A DNA stretch of 64,000 bases from Mimachlamys varia (lineage: Eukaryota > Mollusca > Bivalvia > Pectinida > Pectinidae), in the NCBI GenBank assembly GCA_947623455.1, contig OX392529.1, positions 9,672,001 through 9,736,000 on the forward strand, given 5' to 3'. The translations under genes and the position numbers were made by a program. This document shows, piece after piece, positions 61,461 to 64,000 of this stretch. Position 1 is the first letter of the stretch; each line of letters begins with the position of its first letter. Under the pieces are notes generated by a model. The model made no database searches, was not told the DNA's origin, and was given only the letters and a program-made list of their open reading frames with translations.

Positions 61461-61524
61461 GCTCCACACATAGAATATAGATACTGATTGTGTATGTATA
61501 AGGTATTAACAAGGCTCCACACAT

Positions 61525-62214
61525 CAGCAGTTGACCAGCACAATTGATGGAAACTTTCACACAACGGTTATGCAACTATGCAAAGTTGAGTACTGGGAAT
61601 TAAAAAAAAAATAATTTAAAACCAAAGAATTGAGTTTTCGTCAATGTTTCCATTTTAAATATATTTGTTGACAGCGCTATTAAGCATTAAAATAAAAATG
61701 GGGGGTTAGTGTGCTTATTTTTTGTTCCTTTATTATATGTGTAATTTTTCACAGTTTCGGCTTCAAAAATAAAAACTGCTCCAGTTACACTAAATATATG
61801 AAAAAAATATAAAAATTGTATAATTATCCACTTTGTAGCATAATATTTCTATAAAAGTGAATATTATAAAGTTGTACAGCAAAAATTAGCTTGCTATAAT
61901 TAAAAATTGCTAAACATTGATGGTTTTAAGAGATCAATCTAGCATCAAAAGGTGAAATTTTGCCCATTCGGGAAGTGCATAAAATAGACAGAAACACGCA
62001 TATTCAAAATGGCCGCCAAATTGGTAATTTTTTAAAATTCATGTAAAAAAAGTTCTACAAGCAACAGACACTTATATTTTTGAAAAAAATGTTCAGATGC
62101 ATATATTCTATTAAAATTGATCATACTTTCTTCAATATAACATAAAATCTTTAAATGAGACATAAACGAGACTTGAACGTGACTGAAACCTCACAAGAGT
62201 ACATCCTTAAGACG
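61525..62214. other. AT-rich spacer between the two minisatellites
   Basis: This is non-repetitive within the window and very AT-rich, with poly-A/T runs such as near 61,602 and several AATAAA-like hexamers. No open frame of note lies wholly inside it. The tract at 62,003-62,022 (TTCAAAATGGCCGCCAAATT) is a GC-rich island resembling motifs that I recall in dispersed non-coding repeats of marine invertebrates. It may be part of a decayed transposon, but I see no terminal inverted repeats and cannot name a family. Confidence 0.6.
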
Positions 62215-62799
62215 GTGTCGACAGGTCAATATGGCCAGGTGATGTCGACAGGTCAATATGGTGAGGTGATGTCAACAGGTCAGTATGGCCAGGTGATGTC
62301 GACAGGTCAGTATGGCGAGGTGATGTCGACATGTCAGTATAGCGAGGTGATGTCGACATGTCAGTATGGCCAGGTGATGTCGACAGGTCAGTATGGCCAG
62401 GTGATGTCGACATGTCAGTATAGCGAGGTGATGTCGACATGTCAGTATAGCCAGGTGATGTCGACAGGTCAGTATGGCCAGGTGATGTCAACAGGTCAGT
62501 ATGGCCAGGTGATGTCGACAGGTCAGCATGGCCAGGTGATGTCGACAGGTCAGTATAGCGAGTTGATGTCGACAGGTCAGTATGCCGAGGTGATGTCGAC
62601 AGGTCAGTATAGGGAGGTGATGTCGACAGGTCAGTATGGCCAGGTGATGTCGACAGGTCAGTATGGCCAGGTGATGTCGACAGGTCAGTATATCGAGGTG
62701 ATGTCCACAGGTCAGTATGGCCAGGTGATGTCGACAGGTCAGTATGGCCAGGTGATGTCGACAGGTCAGTATGGCGAGGTGATGTCGACAGGTCAGTAA
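62155..62799 (+). other. Open frame through the 27-bp array, probably non-coding
   Basis: A 214-codon frame starts in the AT-rich spacer. The first ~21 residues are non-repetitive (beginning MRHKRDLN), followed by nonapeptide repeats of the type VMSTGQYGQ, because 27 bp is exactly nine codons. It stops at a TAA (62,797-62,799) created by TAT to TAA within one monomer, and the same frame resumes at an ATG at 62,806 and runs to 63,372. The start context is poor, with T at -3. There is no splice, signal peptide or domain evidence. I read it as a by-product of the repeat length. Confidence 0.25.
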
Positions 62800-63344
62800 G
62801 GCCAGGTGATGTCGACATGTCAGTATATCGAGGTGATGTCGACAGGTCAGTATAGCGAGGTGATGTCGACAGGTCAGTATGGCCAGGTGATGTCGACAGG
62901 TCAGTATAGCGAGGTGATGTCGACAGTATGGCCAGGTGATGTCGACAGGTCAGTATGGCCAGGTGAGGTGATGTCGACAGGTCAGTATAGCCAGGTGATG
63001 TCGACAGGTCAGTATAGCGAGGTGATGTCGACCAGTCAGTATGGCCAGGTGATGTCGACAGGTCAGTATGGCCAGGTGATGTCGACAGGTCAGTATGGCC
63101 AGGTGATGTCGATAGGTCAGTATGGCCAGGTGATGTCGACAGGGCAGTATGGCCAGGTGATGTCGACAGGTCAGTATGGCCAGGTGATGCCGATAGGTCA
63201 GTATGGCCAGGTGATGTCGACAGGGCAGTATGGCGAGGTGATGTCGACAGGGCAGTATGGCCAGGTGATGTCGACAGGTCAGTATGGCCAGGTGATGTGT
63301 ACAGGTCAGTATAGCCAGGTGATGTCGACAGGTCAGTATGGCGA
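62215..63344. repeat. 27-bp minisatellite (~42 copies)
   Basis: Tandem array of a 27-bp unit, opening GTGATGTCGACAGGTCA and closing GTATGGCCAG, with about 56% GC, in contrast to the AT-rich surroundings. Each full unit carries GTCGAC (SalI-type palindrome with a CpG), AGGTCA (nuclear-receptor half-site sequence) and, across the junction, CAGGTG (E-box). Variants GGCGAG, AGCGAG and AGCCAG alternate, and CGAG variants destroy the E-box. The first two units carry CAATATGG instead of CAGTATGG, typical of a diverged array edge. Length is nearly constant except for a 22-bp unit at about 62,915 and a 5-bp addition near 62,965. The array ends where the SINE-like element begins. Confidence 0.95.
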
Positions 63345-63360
63345 ACCGTGGGCGGATTCG

Positions 63361-63411
63361 TGGAGTGGTTAACACTCCGGCCTTCCATGCAGGCGGCCGG
63401 GATTCGATCCC
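63361..63411 (+). promoter_or_regulatory. Internal pol III promoter (A and B boxes) of the SINE
   Basis: The A-box-like TGGAGTGGTTAA lies at 63,361-63,372 and the B-box GGATTCGATCC at 63,400-63,410, close to the consensus GGTTCGANTCC. The T-arm stem around the B box has four of five base pairs. The A-box region resembles tRNA-Ser-like heads (GAGTGGTTAA). Whether it is still transcribed cannot be judged from sequence. Confidence 0.65.
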
Positions 63412-63608
63412 CGAAATCGTCATACGCATAGAGCATTCAGAGAAAGTGTGTTTCTCTTGCCCACACAACTCCAACAACCCAAGTGGAGTATAAAATGATC
63501 TGGGGTGGGTGTTGCAGTATTTGTGCTGTAGCATTCAAGTGAGGTGGCACTCTAAAAGATGCCGTTGGAAACTCGGTCCCACTACAAACAGAACACAATT
63601 CATCTCCA

Positions 63609-63637
63609 GCACACACACATACATGCACACACATATG
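63609..63637. repeat. Short AC/AT microsatellite
   Basis: Imperfect CA-rich simple repeat (ACACACACATACATG followed by CACACACATATGG) within the body of the SINE-like element. Confidence 0.8.
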
Positions 63638-63681
63638 GAGATATTAGCCGGCTGGTATAAGACAAGTAGTTAGCGCCTGCT

Positions 63682-63821
63682 AAGGCAGCTCCTGCGAACT
63701 CCTCAGAATTGTATATGATAGAACTGTATGTGCTAATTGTATTGATTGTATGAGAATTGTATATCTATGTACTGTAAAGCGCTTTAGGGTGGCTTATGTC
63801 AGCTAGATAGGGCGCTATATC
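63682..63821 (+). repeat. Left arm of inverted SINE-tail repeat
   Basis: This 3' portion of the SINE-like element has a diverged reverse-complement partner at 63,884-64,000. Shared blocks include CAGCTCCT, CTCAGAATTG, GATTGTATT/TGATTGTAT and, nearest the centre, GATAGGGCGCTATATC (63,806-63,821), which pairs exactly with the right arm. The left arm has an extra ~10 bp near 63,692. Confidence 0.75.
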
Positions 63822-63845
63822 AAATGTTGTATATTATTATTATTT

Positions 63846-63883
63846 GGGAGAATAAAAGATGAATTGATAAGAATATCCAATAT
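63846..63883. other. Short AT-rich linker between inverted tails
   Basis: AT-rich linker containing AATAAAAG and TTGATAAG, between the ATT tail and the inverted second tail. No gene or recognisable target-site duplication is seen. Confidence 0.5.
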
Positions 63884-64000
63884 TAGATATAGCGCCCTAT
63901 CTACAGTAGCTAACATATTAAGCTACTTACAGTTCTTATGCAACCAATACAATCGACACTAACAGCTCAAATATTATGCAATTCTGAGGAGCTACCTTAT
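63884..64000 (-). mobile_element. Second SINE-tail-like sequence, inverted, partial
   Basis: Read on the minus strand, this interval reproduces the 3' portion of the preceding element: AGCTCCTCAGAATTG, then ATTGTATTGGTTG, ending GATAGGGCGCTATATC. It is separated from the left arm by ~62 bp that include the ATT tail. It is probably a second copy of the same family inserted tail-to-tail, or one half of a foldback element. It runs off the window edge, so its head and identity are not visible. Confidence 0.7.

Larger units (their letters stand above)
1..61524. repeat. Giant 53-bp satellite/minisatellite array
   Basis: One uninterrupted head-to-tail array. The canonical monomer is 53 bp: it opens with AAGGTATTAACAAGG, continues CTCCACACATAGAATATAG, and closes with ATACTGATTGTGTATGTAT. 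It has 10 G, 7 C, 20 A and 16 T (32% GC) and no CpG. A second class of 42 bp lacks 11 bp between two AAGG direct repeats. Common variants are GATAATGATT for GATACTGATT, GGTTTT for GGTATT, CACGCATAG or CACGTATAG for CACACATAG, GTGTGTACAAGG, GTATTGGGTATT, CACATTGAAT and CACAGAAT. The plus strand is closed by stops in every monomer. The minus strand is open in two of its three phases because 53 is not a multiple of three, so chance frames of 65-117 codons appear throughout and are not genes. I recognise no named satellite family. No gene, transposon or unique insertion interrupts the array. The left end lies outside the window and the right end is abrupt. Confidence 0.98.
62207..63436 (-). other. 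Long antisense open frame through the 27-bp array, probably non-coding
   Basis: A 409-codon uninterrupted frame covers the whole 27-bp array on the minus strand. Its first ~31 residues come from the antisense of the SINE head, and the rest is a Ser/Thr/Pro-rich nonapeptide repeat of the type HTDLSTSPG. A 5-bp loss near 62,925 and a 5-bp gain near 62,965 cancel each other, so the frame is restored after about 40 bp. A mucin-like or secreted repeat protein would look similar, but no signal peptide is visible and the plus strand is equally permissive. I think coding function is unlikely. Confidence 0.25.
63345..63845 (+). mobile_element. tRNA-derived SINE-like element
   Basis: The 5' part is tRNA-like, with pol III A and B boxes about 40 bp apart. 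An anticodon-arm-like stem at 63,379-63,395 has four of five pairs and CAT in the anticodon position. A ~400-bp body follows, with an AC-rich microsatellite, and then a 3' end containing AAGCGCTTT and GGGCGCTATATC before an ATT-rich tail at about 63,832-63,845. SINEs borrow such 3' ends from partner LINEs, and this GCGCTATAT type is familiar from animal CR1/L2-like repeats. It begins directly at the last 27-bp monomer. I see no clear target-site duplication. At about 500 bp it is long for a SINE and may be composite. The family name is not known to me. Confidence 0.65.

Noticed and set aside
1..61524. CRISPR array
   Set aside because: Repeats are contiguous with no unique spacers, the unit is too long and variable, there are no cas genes, and the flanks look animal.
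1..61524. Centromeric satellite with a CENP-B box, or a telomeric repeat
   Set aside because: No sequence like TTCG....A..CGGG and no TTAGGG-type runs occur in the monomer. Centromere function is possible but unsupported by sequence alone.
1..61524. Hairpin-forming monomer
   Set aside because: The best internal pairing is ACACA with TGTGT, five pairs around an 18-base loop, too weak to support a structural claim.
61525..62154. Small gene in the AT-rich spacer
   Set aside because: Only short frames broken by stops, no splice or codon signal, and AATAAA hexamers are expected by chance at this base composition.
63350..63420. Functional tRNA gene
   Set aside because: A/B boxes and part of the cloverleaf are present, but the acceptor stem does not close, stems are imperfect, and the sequence continues into a SINE body and ATT tail.
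62207..63436. Mucin-like or secreted repeat protein gene
   Set aside because: The open frame follows from a 27-bp unit with no stop in that phase. Its N-terminus is antisense SINE, no signal peptide is visible, and the opposite strand is nearly as open.

Overview
This window is almost entirely repetitive, non-coding animal DNA. I see no conventional protein-coding gene in it. Bases 1-61,524 are one continuous head-to-tail satellite array of a 53-bp AT-rich monomer (about 32% GC), with frequent 42-bp short monomers. I estimate roughly 1,200 monomers from array length and unit size. The array runs off the left edge of the window and stops sharply inside a monomer at 61,524. About 690 bp of AT-rich unique-looking spacer follows, then a second, unrelated minisatellite (27-bp unit, about 42 copies, 62,215-63,344). 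Next comes a tRNA-derived SINE-like element with pol III A and B boxes and an ATT-rich tail (about 63,345-63,845). Last is a related sequence in the opposite orientation, which runs off the right edge.

The organism is most likely an invertebrate animal, possibly marine. The evidence is the tRNA-headed SINE with an AAGCGCTTT / GCGCTATAT type 3' end and an ATT tail, plus the large minisatellite arrays. Phylum cannot be fixed from this sequence. No bacterial, viral or organellar signal was seen.

The interest lies in how the array is organised. The monomers carry a small set of recurring variants: C/A in GATACTGATT versus GATAATGATT; CACACATAG, CACGCATAG or CACGTATAG; GGTATT or GGTTTT; an 11-bp deletion giving the 42-bp unit; and a 6-bp GTACAT insertion. 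Reading these as barcodes shows a nested hierarchy of duplications. A-type higher-order units of 3,683-3,948 bp fill the first ~10 kb. A B-type block (about 9.9-19.15 kb) recurs about 18 kb downstream (about 28.0-37.1 kb). Between them lie three tandem copies of a mixed A/B unit (19.8-29.4 kb). A 380-bp duplication sits inside a segment duplicated at 1,382-bp offset, and a whole 5,201-bp unit is then tandemly doubled (about 39.0-49.4 kb). Overlapping duplications at 1,352 and 3,690 bp offset reach about 52.2 kb. A less ordered stretch follows, and a 1,460-bp tandem duplication abuts the array edge. This is the pattern expected from repeated unequal exchange or amplification at several scales.

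The minus-strand reading frames of 65-117 codons in the satellite, and the longer frames in the 27-bp array, are explained by the repeat sequence and are not annotated as genes. No genes act together here. The functional candidates are structural (heterochromatin, subtelomeric or pericentromeric satellite) and, for the SINE, a pol III promoter.
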